Shown piece after piece: positions 1-11,300 of a DNA stretch of 64,000 nucleotides. Position 1 is the stretch's first letter, and every line of letters starts with the position of its first letter. The DNA is from Mariniflexile fucanivorans. Its GTDB lineage: Bacteria; Bacteroidota; Bacteroidia; Flavobacteriales; Flavobacteriaceae. A program made the translations under genes and the position numbers. The stretch spans positions 496,001 to 560,000 of the forward strand of contig NZ_SLUP01000003.1 of assembly GCF_004341235.1 (NCBI RefSeq). Reading direction: 5' to 3'. The notes below the pieces were generated by a model. The model saw only the letters and a list, made by a program, of their open reading frames with translations. It made no database searches and was not told the DNA's origin.

Positions 1-783
1 ATTAAAACCATATTCACCTTCTAATAAAGCTGAACAAGGGAATACTTTTTTAGTATCGCAAGCAATCGCTTGAACCATAGCCGACACTGCAGCTCCTGGC
101 GCATACCAAGCAGAAGTACCTAATAATTTAGTAAGTGTAGCTCCACCAACTTTAGTTGCTTCTAAAACTTCATTTAATCTTTCTGCACTTAAAAATTCTG
201 AAACTGGCACGCCGTTTCTTGTTGCTAAACGTGTTAAAGGAATCATTCCTGTATCGCTATGACCACCAATTACCATCCCGTCTACATCGCTAATTGGGCC
301 TTGTAAAGCTTCTGCTAATCTGTATTTAAAACGAGCAGAATCTAAAGCACCACCCATACCTATAATTTTGTTTTTAGGTAATGATGTTGATTTATGCACT
401 AAATAAGCCATCGTATCCATTGGGTTACTTACTACAATGATGATTGTTTCTGGAGAAAATTCAATTAAGTTTGAAGAAACAGTTTTCACAATTCCTGCAT
501 TAATACCAATTAATTCTTCGCGTGTCATTCCTGGTTTACGTGGAATTCCTGAAGTTATTACACAAACATCGCTATTCGCTGTTTTGCTGTAATCGTTTGT
601 GATACCTGTTATTTTAGTATCAAAACCATTTAATGAAGCTGTTTGCATTAAATCCATAGCTTTACCTTCTGCATAGCCTTCTTTAATGTCTAATAATACA
701 ACTTCTGAAGCGAAATCTTTAATGGCAATATATTCTGCACAACTTGCGCCTACTGCTCCTGCACCTACTACTGTTACTTTCAT
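1..783 (-). CDS. mdh: malate dehydrogenase (C-terminus beyond window edge)
   Basis: NAD-dependent malate dehydrogenase of the TCA cycle (malate to oxaloacetate, cytosolic). I translated it by hand from the ATG at 783. 261 codons are open to the window edge, against roughly 310 for the family, so about 50 C-terminal residues lie outside. The N-terminus MKVTVVGAGAVGASCAEYIA carries the GxGxxG dinucleotide-binding loop. The substrate/active-site segments are clear: SGIPRKPGMTREEL (mobile-loop arginines), VSNPMDTMAYL, GMGGALDSARFKY and the catalytic-His motif GGHSDTGMIP. It resembles the LDH-like MDH type common in Bacteroidota. It stands alone, with an AT-rich 5' region and no partner gene visible. 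Confidence 0.96.
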   Translation of the reverse strand, partial: MKVTVVGAGAVGASCAEYIAIKDFASEVVLLDIKEGYAEGKAMDLMQTASLNGFDTKITGITNDYSKTANSDVCVITSGIPRKPGMTREELIGINAGIVKTVSSNLIEFSPETIIIVVSNPMDTMAYLVHKSTSLPKNKIIGMGGALDSARFKYRLAEALQGPISDVDGMVIGGHSDTGMIPLTRLATRNGVPVSEFLSAERLNEVLEATKVGGATLTKLLGTSAWYAPGAAVSAMVQAIACDTKKVFPCSALLEGEYGFN

Positions 784-933
784 TTTTTAGTTTTTTAATA
801 ATTTTTTGGTTGAATAATATTCTTTATTTAGCGAATGCTTTGTATTATAACGGTTAAATAATACCATCATAAAAAAAGTTCTCTTTTTAGTATATTTTGA
901 TTACGCTAAATTACGAATTAAAATACAGTAAAT

Positions 934-967
934 AAAAAAAGTGCAAGATTAAATCTCACACTTTTTT
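934..967 (-). terminator. Rho-independent terminator of the DUF6588-like gene
   Basis: Read on the minus strand, this is an imperfect hairpin with AAAAAAGTG/CACTTTTTT arms and a run of seven T residues. It lies about 70 bases after the stop codon of the upstream minus-strand gene. Confidence 0.75.
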
Positions 968-1037
968 AACTAGACTAACTAAAACTAAAACAATTTTTAT
1001 ATATGAAAATTTTTATTTCTTTTTAAAATGAACTCGC

Positions 1038-2057
1038 TTACCTAAATCCGAAATTCAAACCGACTGAGAAGGCATCAAATTCAGCTACATGATATTCAGC
1101 ATTTAATCTAAAAAATCCTAACTTTAATTTTGTTCCGATGGTTCCTCTAACACCAGAAACTTCACTTGATACTGAAAACGGATCGGTAACTTCTTCATAA
1201 AAAATACCGCTTGTTCCTCTATAAGTTCCTAATAAATCGGATTCTGATTTTCCTTTAATATATCCAACTCCGCCATAAAAATTTATAACAGGAAGCTTGG
1301 TAGAAGCTATCAATTGAAACAACCATGTATTAGTATTATTCTCTAAGCGCTGATTTTCTCCATCCAAAATAGAAGCCGTAGATAAATCGTAATTCCCACT
1401 TAAATGTGTATACGCTACCAAACCTGAAATTGCTACTGGCAATACTTTATCCGCAGGCAACCATTTCGTCATTTCAAACTGTAATCCTGCACCATACATA
1501 CTTAAATCACCATCATCTGTTGAGACTTTTGGCACAAAACGCGCTTTTAACTCAATTCCTTTGCTAAAACCTAATGCGCCTTGAATATATGCCGTTGGCA
1601 AAAGATTTATGTTTTCTGAGCCTATACCCGTAGGCAACTCAATGGTTGTGGTTCTAGTAATGCCTAACGGATCTTCATACTCAACATCTACAAAAATTGA
1701 CGGATCGTTATCACCAAGAACACTTGCCACCATTTTAGCACTAGTACCTGTTTCGTTTTCAAATTTTACATTTTGATAATCGGCAGTATTAATTAAGAAC
1801 ATTTTATTATCATCTTTAATTACTGCGGCATTTGCTATAATTGAAATTTCAAACCCTCCTAAAGGTTTTGCATCTGCGGTATTAAACCAATTGGCATTCA
1901 TACTATACATGAGGCCGTTAGTTCCTGGTGCTAAATAATCATTGGCAAAACGCTGCGCATCATCTACACCTGCGGCAAGTAAAGCATCTAAATCATTTTG
2001 AGATTTTGAGATCATTGTTGCCATACACAGTAATACGAATAGGTATATCTTTTTCAT
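1038..2057 (-). CDS. DUF6588-like outer-membrane/secreted protein
   Basis: About 339 residues. The chosen start, MKKIYLFVLLCMATMISKS, gives a good Sec signal peptide (charged start, hydrophobic core, cleavage near SKSQ). The open frame extends 33 bases further upstream, but that would pass into a -7 box, so the internal ATG at 2057 is preferred. The mature part alternates short beta strands with turns and ends in a strand with terminal aromatics (FSVGLNFGFR), typical of an outer-membrane beta barrel. From memory it matches the Bacteroidota family DUF6588, whose function is unknown. Residues near 60-65 show NTADAKPLGGFEISI, a conserved-looking early strand. Monocistronic, with its own terminator and promoter. 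Confidence 0.8.
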   Translation of the reverse strand: MKKIYLFVLLCMATMISKSQNDLDALLAAGVDDAQRFANDYLAPGTNGLMYSMNANWFNTADAKPLGGFEISIIANAAVIKDDNKMFLINTADYQNVKFENETGTSAKMVASVLGDNDPSIFVDVEYEDPLGITRTTTIELPTGIGSENINLLPTAYIQGALGFSKGIELKARFVPKVSTDDGDLSMYGAGLQFEMTKWLPADKVLPVAISGLVAYTHLSGNYDLSTASILDGENQRLENNTNTWLFQLIASTKLPVINFYGGVGYIKGKSESDLLGTYRGTSGIFYEEVTDPFSVSSEVSGVRGTIGTKLKLGFFRLNAEYHVAEFDAFSVGLNFGFR

Positions 2058-2077
2058 TTTTTTTAGATTTGGCTTAG

Positions 2078-2085
2078 CAAATATA
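2078..2085 (-). promoter_or_regulatory. -7 promoter box for the DUF6588-like gene
   Basis: TATATTTG on the minus strand matches the Bacteroidota TAnnTTTG box and lies 21 bases upstream of the preferred ATG. I see no clear -33 TTG at the usual spacing. Confidence 0.5.
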
Positions 2086-2151
2086 TACAAAAAATCATAC
2101 GATAAATAATTTTGTCGATATTTTTTAACACTTAATCGGTGTTTTAGCCCA

Positions 2152-2189
2152 AAAAAATAACCTTGATACAGAATATCAAGGTTATTTTA
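2152..2189 (-). terminator. Terminator downstream of gyrB
   Basis: Perfect 13-base inverted repeat (AATAACCTTGATA, 5-base loop, then complement). It is followed on the minus strand by a run of seven T residues and lies about 20 bases after the gyrB stop. Confidence 0.85.
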
Positions 2190-2209
2190 AATAAAAATTA
2201 TGATTTTAA

Positions 2210-4177
<1,968 letters not shown>

Positions 4178-4199
4178 TTATTTCTATTGTTTACCGCAT

Positions 4200-4225
4200 A
4201 AAAAAAGATGCCTTTACGCATCCTT
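4200..4225 (-). promoter_or_regulatory. Terminator-like hairpin in the gyrB 5' leader (possible attenuator)
   Basis: On the minus strand AAGGATGC, a 6-base loop, GCATC and then seven T residues form a compact intrinsic-terminator-like hairpin. It lies between the gyrB -7 box (4237-4244) and the gyrB ATG (4159). No other minus-strand gene lies upstream to need a terminator. A 15-codon open frame (4174-4221, [15 protein letters not shown]) starts inside the stem. Confidence 0.5.
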
Positions 4226-4236
4226 CTGAATACAAA

Positions 4237-4244
4237 CAAATATA
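4237..4244 (-). promoter_or_regulatory. gyrB: -7 promoter box for gyrB
   Basis: TATATTTG on the minus strand, an exact TAnnTTTG match, 78 bases upstream of the gyrB start codon. No convincing -33 element was seen. Confidence 0.5.
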
Positions 4245-4631
4245 CGAAATAATGATAGCTTTAAAAAGCTTTTTATCGATTGAAATGCATAATTATCAAC
4301 ATTTGTTAATTACTCAAAAGTGGCTTAAATCGCTTTAAAATAGTCTTAAAATTAATTTCTCGACTTTTTTATTGTTTTGATAAATCCATTTAAACTTAAA
4401 GTGCTTAAATCGCACATTTAAGGGTCGTCAATTTTTAATTAAAATTAATTTTACAACATTTTCTTACGCTGTGAAACCCTTTTTCACTCTTAAAATATAA
4501 TCGTCCATAGTAAAAAAAACAGGCTTATAACGTTTATAATATTTTTTTTAAAGCTAATATTTTAATCATTATAGTCAACCCAATGTGTATACTATGGCTA
4601 TCATTGTTTAGAATTAAAAAAAAAGAATAAC
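4245..4631. other. Divergent AT-rich intergenic region, gyrB / outer-membrane gene
   Basis: Roughly 390 bases of AT-rich DNA between divergent genes. Apart from the gyrB promoter at its edge I find no coding frame, repeat or RNA gene. It presumably contains the promoter of the 4632 gene, but no exact TAnnTTTG box stands out. Confidence 0.5.
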
Positions 4632-6917
4632 ATGAAAAAATTATTTACTATGTGCGCTTTGGTTTTTGTCGGGGTCAATATGAATGCGCAAATGAAAGAC
4701 ATAACGGTAACATTACAACCTACAGCTACCTATACTTGGTTTGACGATAATACTGCCATTGAAGATGGTGTAATGCTAGGTGGTAGAGTTGGTTTTGGTT
4801 TTGGTGAAGCCATTGAACTTAGAGGAATTTATGAAAAATCTAACGACCTCAAAAATACGGTGAGTGACATAGGTGCTTTTTCAGACGATTTTATTGATAA
4901 TTTTAATAATAGAAATGTAGATATTGAACGTATTGGTGGTGAGTTTAAAGCCAATATACCAACACGCGGTACTTTTGTTCCTTACTTAACTTTAGGAGCA
5001 GGTGTGCAAACTTTAACTGTTGATATTGCAGCAATAGATGCTCCTCAAAATGAACAGGAATCAAAACAAATTTATGCCAATTTAGGTCTTGGTACTCAGG
5101 TTAAACTCGGTAAAAGATTGTTTCTAAATTTAGAAGCTAAAAACACTGTTTTTAATATGAATCCTGCGTCTGTATTATATCAAGATGGTCAAGATCAAAG
5201 TGAAATTGAGGATTTTATTGGAGACAGCAATAACTCCCGTATGTACAACTGGTCCGTATTGGCAGGTTTACAGTTTTATTTAGGTGGTCGTGAACCTGAA
5301 AGTTTCAGTGACTTGGATAGAGCTTATTACAACAAGTTCTCAGGCGGTTCAAGTGGCTTAAAGTTAATTATAGAACCAGCAGGGTCTTTCATTAATTTTG
5401 ATAATGATACCAATTTAGCAGACGCTTATTTTCTTGGTGGTAGAATTGGTTTTGATTTAAATCAATATGTTGGGGTGCGAGGTTATTACTATCAAGCAAC
5501 CAAAAACGAAAAAATATCGACCGACTGGGAAGATATGGCTATGTATGGAGGTGATTTTATTGCCAACCTAAACGTTTCGCGCGGTTTAGTTCCCTACATT
5601 ACCTTAGGTGGTGGTTATTTAAATGTACAAGACTCTTATGTTGGTAAAGATGGACTAACAGGTGGAAACTCAGGTTATTTTGCTAAAGGCGGATTAGGTT
5701 TAAACGTACCTATTAGTAGAAATTTAGAAATTTTTGGTGATGCTAATATGATGTTTACTTCAGAAAGAGCCAGTGAAGATTTAGAAAACACCATTGATCC
5801 AGACGAACTTAGGCAACACACCATGTTCACAGTGGGTGTTCGTTTGCAATTAGGTAAAAAAGCTGACAATACAGATGAAATTCTACAACGAAGAATTGAC
5901 AGAAGAGTAGACGAAAGAACTCAAATTTATGAAAATAGAATTGATAGCTTGGAGTCTGAATTAGCTGATGCCTATAAAAATAACGACACCAAAAAAGCAG
6001 TTGAAATTATAGAAGAGAAAAAAAATATAGAACGTGATATAAACGATTCTAGTCAAGAAACAAAAGCAAATACTAAGGAAAACGTTAAAGAATCTAGAGT
6101 TGAAATGACACCTCAGGAACTTGAAGAGCTGATTGAAAAAGTTATTCAAGGTGTGGATGAAGAAGCTAAAAAACCACAAACAACTGAAGATAGAATTGAT
6201 CGCTTGGAAAGATTGTTGTTAGAAATAAATACTGGAACATATAGAGAAAATCTTTCCCCTGCGCGTCAAGAAGATGCTTCCCAACAAATTTTAAATAAAT
6301 TAAACCAGTTGGAAATGAAAATTGATAACAATACAGAAAGAATTAACACTTTAGGTACTGTTAAAAACAATCAAGATAAAACAGTGGTAATTACTCCAGG
6401 AGGCCAACAAAACAATGTGGCACCAGCACCTCAGATGGGTCAGTCATCCAATACAAAAGTAATGACCGATGCAGATGGAAATACCACGATACAATCGGAA
6501 CCAGAAAACACAGGCGTAGCCACTGGTTGGGTGATAAATGAAGGGATGTCGATTTTTACAGGAGCGGTGATAGCTGATGATACGTCTATGATTTTGGGAA
6601 TAAGAGGTAATTATGCATTCACCAATTCACCGTTTAAATTCATGCCCGATTTGTATGTTGCAACAGGAAAAAATTCCGGATTTGGAATCAATGCAAACGT
6701 AGTAATACCTTTTGATGTTGATGCAGGCATTATTTTACAACCTTATGCAGGGTTAGGTGTTGGATATAATGACGCCGTTGGAGAAAGCACTTTTAGCCCC
6801 AATTTGGTGCTAGGTACTTCTTTTAACCTATTAGGAGGCAAAATATTTGCAGATTACACTGCCCACAACTTTGTAGATATTCACAGAATTTCAGTGGGTT
6901 ACAAATTTCAATTTTAA
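4632..6917 (+). CDS. Large outer-membrane protein: three barrel-like segments joined by coiled coil
   Basis: 761 residues with a Sec signal peptide (MKKLFTMCALVFVGVNMNAQ, cleavage after NAQ). Residues ~20-205 and ~235-410 are two related OmpA-like/porin-type beta-barrel segments; each contains a LGGRxGF motif and a VPYxTLGxG strand, suggesting internal duplication. Residues ~415-600 are highly charged and heptad-like (RRIDRRVDERTQIYENRID), predicted coiled coil, with a Gln/Asn-rich spacer to ~640. Residues ~640-761 form a third barrel-like segment ending YKFQF, a terminal-Phe signature for outer-membrane insertion. The OmpA-like gene starts 4 bases after the stop, so the two form one unit. 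Likely role: envelope structure or anchoring to peptidoglycan with its neighbour (inference). Confidence 0.75.
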   Translation: MKKLFTMCALVFVGVNMNAQMKDITVTLQPTATYTWFDDNTAIEDGVMLGGRVGFGFGEAIELRGIYEKSNDLKNTVSDIGAFSDDFIDNFNNRNVDIERIGGEFKANIPTRGTFVPYLTLGAGVQTLTVDIAAIDAPQNEQESKQIYANLGLGTQVKLGKRLFLNLEAKNTVFNMNPASVLYQDGQDQSEIEDFIGDSNNSRMYNWSVLAGLQFYLGGREPESFSDLDRAYYNKFSGGSSGLKLIIEPAGSFINFDNDTNLADAYFLGGRIGFDLNQYVGVRGYYYQATKNEKISTDWEDMAMYGGDFIANLNVSRGLVPYITLGGGYLNVQDSYVGKDGLTGGNSGYFAKGGLGLNVPISRNLEIFGDANMMFTSERASEDLENTIDPDELRQHTMFTVGVRLQLGKKADNTDEILQRRIDRRVDERTQIYENRIDSLESELADAYKNNDTKKAVEIIEEKKNIERDINDSSQETKANTKENVKESRVEMTPQELEELIEKVIQGVDEEAKKPQTTEDRIDRLERLLLEINTGTYRENLSPARQEDASQQILNKLNQLEMKIDNNTERINTLGTVKNNQDKTVVITPGGQQNNVAPAPQMGQSSNTKVMTDADGNTTIQSEPENTGVATGWVINEGMSIFTGAVIADDTSMILGIRGNYAFTNSPFKFMPDLYVATGKNSGFGINANVVIPFDVDAGIILQPYAGLGVGYNDAVGESTFSPNLVLGTSFNLLGGKIFADYTAHNFVDIHRISVGYKFQF

Positions 6918-6921
6918 TAAG

Positions 6922-7911
6922 ATGTTATACCTAAATAGAATATATAAATTTACAATAGTATTTTCTTTATGTGCATTATTGCCCGTTGGTCTTTTTGCTC
7001 AAAGTGAAAAAACTTCTGAAAAAAGTACTATTGTAATGACAAAATCAGAACTAAACTCTTTTTTGAAAACGGTAGCCGATGCTAGACGTTCACAGCTAAA
7101 TGAAAGAGAACAGAGGATGAAGAAACAAGATTTGGCTGAACTGAGGTTGAAGTACAACCAACAGCCTAAAACAGAAATGGGCTATGGCAATATGTCAAAT
7201 GATCAAATTTTAAGAGAATTGCGTTACTTGAACCAAAGGATTGACAATTTAAGTTCAAATAACCAAGCGCCCTCTATGGGAACTAGAGACAATTCAACTA
7301 TAATTATGCCAAGTAGTAACTCAAGTCCTTCCAGTATTTATCCTAATAAAGACAGAAGTACTACAACCATTATTCCTTCAAATAAAAATAAAATACAAGA
7401 GTTACAGCGTAAAATTGATTCGTTAAAAAGTTTAGATGCCAGAAAACCCATTAAAAATGATACTTCGTTGGCCGATAGCTTAAATAATGTAAACCTGAGG
7501 CTTAATGGACTAAGGAAACATTTAGATAGTTTAGAGTCTAAAATGATGAAAACAGATAGCGTAGCTAAAAAGGAAGTTTCGCCAGAAAACAGATCCTATT
7601 TTAAACAACAAGTTTATTTCGGAAACAATTCCTCAACATTAAATGCAACCTATTTTAAACACATACAAGATTTAACCCAAATTTTGGTAAAATATCCTGA
7701 AGCAAAAATTTTGCTGGAAGGTTGGGCAAGTCCATTAGGCAATTCTACACATAATAAACAACTTTCAATGCGTAGATCAGAATCTGTGGCTCAAGCATTC
7801 ATTAATAACGGTATTGATCCAGATCGTGTAATCACTTCTTTTAAGGGGGAAGACAGCTCCTCATCTGAAGCACATGCACGTCGAGTAGATATGGCTATTA
7901 TTGTAAGGTAA
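6922..7911 (+). CDS. OmpA family peptidoglycan-binding protein
   Basis: 329 residues. An N-terminal hydrophobic signal segment (FTIVFSLCALLPVGLFA) is followed by a charged, coiled-coil-rich region (residues ~45-210) with Ser/Asn-rich linkers. The C-terminal ~110 residues form an OmpA_C domain: it contains NSSTLNATYFKHIQDL, ILLEGWASPLGN (replacing the usual VxGHTDxxG), LSMRRSESVAQAFINNGI and a terminal HARRVDMAII, the Arg-containing peptidoglycan-binding end. The usual GHTD is changed to GWAS, as in several Bacteroidota OmpA proteins. It is translationally close to the preceding barrel protein (4-base gap) and is followed by a strong terminator, so this is a two-gene operon. Probably periplasmic, tethering the outer membrane to the wall. 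Confidence 0.85.
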   Translation: MLYLNRIYKFTIVFSLCALLPVGLFAQSEKTSEKSTIVMTKSELNSFLKTVADARRSQLNEREQRMKKQDLAELRLKYNQQPKTEMGYGNMSNDQILRELRYLNQRIDNLSSNNQAPSMGTRDNSTIIMPSSNSSPSSIYPNKDRSTTTIIPSNKNKIQELQRKIDSLKSLDARKPIKNDTSLADSLNNVNLRLNGLRKHLDSLESKMMKTDSVAKKEVSPENRSYFKQQVYFGNNSSTLNATYFKHIQDLTQILVKYPEAKILLEGWASPLGNSTHNKQLSMRRSESVAQAFINNGIDPDRVITSFKGEDSSSSEAHARRVDMAIIVR

Positions 7912-7980
7912 TTTTACTGAACACGGAATATTACATAACCTTAAAACCCTATTTCCATAAAAAATAAGGTAGTTAAGACG

Positions 7981-8021
7981 AAAAAAAACTATGGACTTGA
8001 ATAAGTCCATAGTTTTTTTTT
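7981..8021 (+). terminator. Terminator of the OmpA-like operon
   Basis: Perfect stem AAACTATGGACTT / AAGTCCATAGTTT with a 5-base loop and a run of about ten T residues, 70 bases after the stop codon. Confidence 0.92.
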
Positions 8022-8171
8022 ATAGACCCAAACTAATAATGTTTCAATGTCTATCCTGTTGAATATTCAAAAGCATCAATGAAATTTATTAACCTTGCTG
8101 TAAATTCCAATAGTAAAATATAGGTCAACCTTTTTTTTAAACTTTAACTTTTGTATGTTTACAAATTAAAT

Positions 8172-8209
8172 TTAATGTATTTCATCGAATATTAATGTAT
8201 TTCATCGAA
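8172..8209 (+). repeat. 18-base direct repeat upstream of the giant adhesin gene
   Basis: TTAATGTATTTCATCGAA occurs twice, at 8172-8189 and 8192-8209, a period of 20 bases (about two helical turns). The pair lies ~105 bases upstream of the ATG at 8314 in otherwise featureless AT-rich DNA. The arrangement suits an operator for a dimeric regulator. No regulator gene is adjacent. Confidence 0.55.
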
Positions 8210-8313
8210 ATATTTATATTTTTACAACCTATATTCGCCCAAAACGAATTTAGTGAATGAATGAAATTTAACACCGTTTATTGAAAATTTAATTAAAACT
8301 TACCCTAAATTCC

Positions 8314-11300
8314 ATGATAAAAAATACACTTACTCTTATTTTTATATGCTTTAGCTATACATTTTTTGGACAAGCATTTACGGCAACCTGGAATACTACG
8401 AATATATCCACAGGGTCTTCAGCAGCTAATGAAATTACGATTCCAACCAACTCAGCTTATACTTATAACTATTCTGTTGATTGGGGAGATACGAATACCG
8501 ACAGCAATGTTACAGGAAACATTACCCATACATATGCTTCTCCTGGTACTTACACAATTAGTCTCACCGGAGCATTCCCTGCCATTTATTTTAATAATAC
8601 TGGGGATAGAAATAAAATTATTGAAATTTCAAGTTGGGGAACCATTACATGGCAAAGCATGGAAAATGCGTTTTATGGCTGCGAAAATTTAAATTTTGAT
8701 GCCATTGCTGCTCCAGATCTTTCACAAGTTACAAGTCTTGAAAATATGTTTAAAAGCTGTACCAGTTTTAATGGTATTGTTAATAATTGGGATGTAAGTG
8801 GCATCAATAATTTAGCAGGAACATTTGATGGGTGTAGCATATTTAATAGACCGTTAGATAATTGGAATACCATTTCTGTAACATCTATGGCCAGAACCTT
8901 TAGAAATTGTTATTATTATAACGAACCGTTAGATAATTGGAATACATCTTCTGTTGAAAACATGAATCAACTATTTAGCGGTGCAACACAATTTGATCAA
9001 AATATTGACAATTGGGATGTGAGCCAAGTTACAAATATGGCAGGCACTTTTGAAACAGCTTTAAGTTTTACTTTTCCGCTGAATAATTGGAAAGTAGATA
9101 ACGTTACTGATATGTCTAAAATGTTTTATAGATGCAGGGAATTTAACCACCCTTTAAACAACTGGAATGTTAGTAAAGTAACAACCATGAGGGAAATGTT
9201 TTATGGCTTTTTAGATATGCCATTTAATCAAAACATAAATAATTGGGATGTAAGCAACGTAACAGACATGGCATATATGTTCAGACGTTGTGCTTCTTTT
9301 AACCAACCGCTAAATAACTGGAACGTTAGTAATGTTACTGATATGAGCCACATGTTTGAAGGAGCACACACCTTTAACCAACCGATAGAAATTTGGAATG
9401 TTAGCAGTGTTGAAAATATGGCCGCCATGTTCAATGGCGAAAGCCAAAACATGGCTTTCAATCAGCCTTTAAACAATTGGATAGTAAGCAATGTAACTAA
9501 TATGAGTGAAATGTTCCAAAGTGCAACATCATTCAGCCAACCACTTAATAATTGGGATGTAAGCAAAGTTACAAACATGTCCTTGATGTTCAAAAATGCA
9601 GATGTTTTTAACCAACCTTTGGGCACTTGGAGCGTTGGTAATGTTACCAACTTTCAAGGCATGTTTCAACTTAATGATATTTTTAATCAACCTTTAAACA
9701 CTTGGAATTTAGCCAACGCAACCAATATTTCCTCCATGTTTGCTAGCGCAACAAATTTTAATCAACCGTTAGATAATTGGATAGTGAGCAAAGTAACTAA
9801 TATGTCTAGTGCATTTAGTGGCTCCACATCTTTTGATCAAAGTTTAGGGAGTTGGAATATTTCTGCAGTTACTGGTATGACTAATATGCTATCCAACAGT
9901 GGTATGTCGCAAGCAAACTATGACGCCACTTTAATTGCTTGGTCTGCTCAAACCGTAAAAGCAAATGTTACTTTAGGCGCAGCAAATTTGCAATATTGCG
10001 ATGCCCTTAACCAAAGACAAAGTTTAATTACAGATGATGGTTGGACTATTACAGGAGATAGCGTAAACTGTACTTATGTGTTATGTACAGAAATAACCAT
10101 GCCCCACGCCAGTGATACCGCTACCCCTGCAAATAGCGATATTCGATGGGATCCTGCTCCTAATGCTACTGGGTATAGAATTACTATAAGAAGGGAAAAT
10201 GGCGCAACCAACCAGTTAATATATGACAATGAAGATGTTGGAAACGTAGTGGGCGTCAATTTTACTAACGAATTTACACCTGGAGACACCGTTTATGTTA
10301 CAATAGTACCTTATAATAACGATGGTCCTGCTACAGGATGTCAAGAAATTAGCTTTACAGTTGTAGAGAGTTGGGTAAACAGTCCTGATGCCTTTAAACT
10401 TACTTACGACACTACTTTACAAGAAGGAACTACCACAACCCCTATAAATCAACTTTTAATTCAAACACAATCTGGCTTAACTTATAATTATAATATTGAT
10501 TGGGGAGATGGACAATATGATAATAACGTAACAAGTAATATTACGCACACTTATTTAACACCAGGCACCTATACTGTTAGTATTATTGGAACATTTCCCA
10601 GCCCAAGGCACAACCAATCTAGTGGTGATGCTTATAAATTATTAAGCATAGACCAATGGGGAACACACGATTGGAAAAGCATGAATAACGCCTTTGCTGG
10701 TTGTGAAAACATGGAATACAATGCAACCGATATTCCTAATTTAACCAACGTTACAGATATGAGCAGCATGTTCATTGTTTGCAAAAAATTCAATGGAAAT
10801 ATCAACAACTGGAATGTTAGCAATATAACCAACATGTATGGAATGTTTGGAGTGGCATCTATATTCAACCAACCGCTTAATAACTGGGATGTTAGCAATG
10901 TAACGAATATGAATTTCATGTTTTCTGGCGCAAGTGAATTCAATCAAAATATAAACACTTGGGATGTTTCTAGCGTTATCGATTTGGCTAGAATGTTCAG
11001 ACAAGCAACCGTATTTAACCAACCCTTAAACAGTTGGAATGTTACTAGTGCTACCGATATGTCGGAGATGTTTTCATATACTGATGCTTTTAACCAACCA
11101 TTGAATAACTGGCAGGTGCAAAATGTACTAGATATGGAAGAGATGTTCAATTACGCAAAGGCTTTTAATCAAAACATAAATAGTTGGAATGTGCTCAACG
11201 TATTAAATATGTCAGGCATGTTTAATGGTGCCACTGTTTTTAACCAACCCTTAAATTCATGGAATGTTGGCAAAGTAACTACCATGGCTTCGATGTTTTC

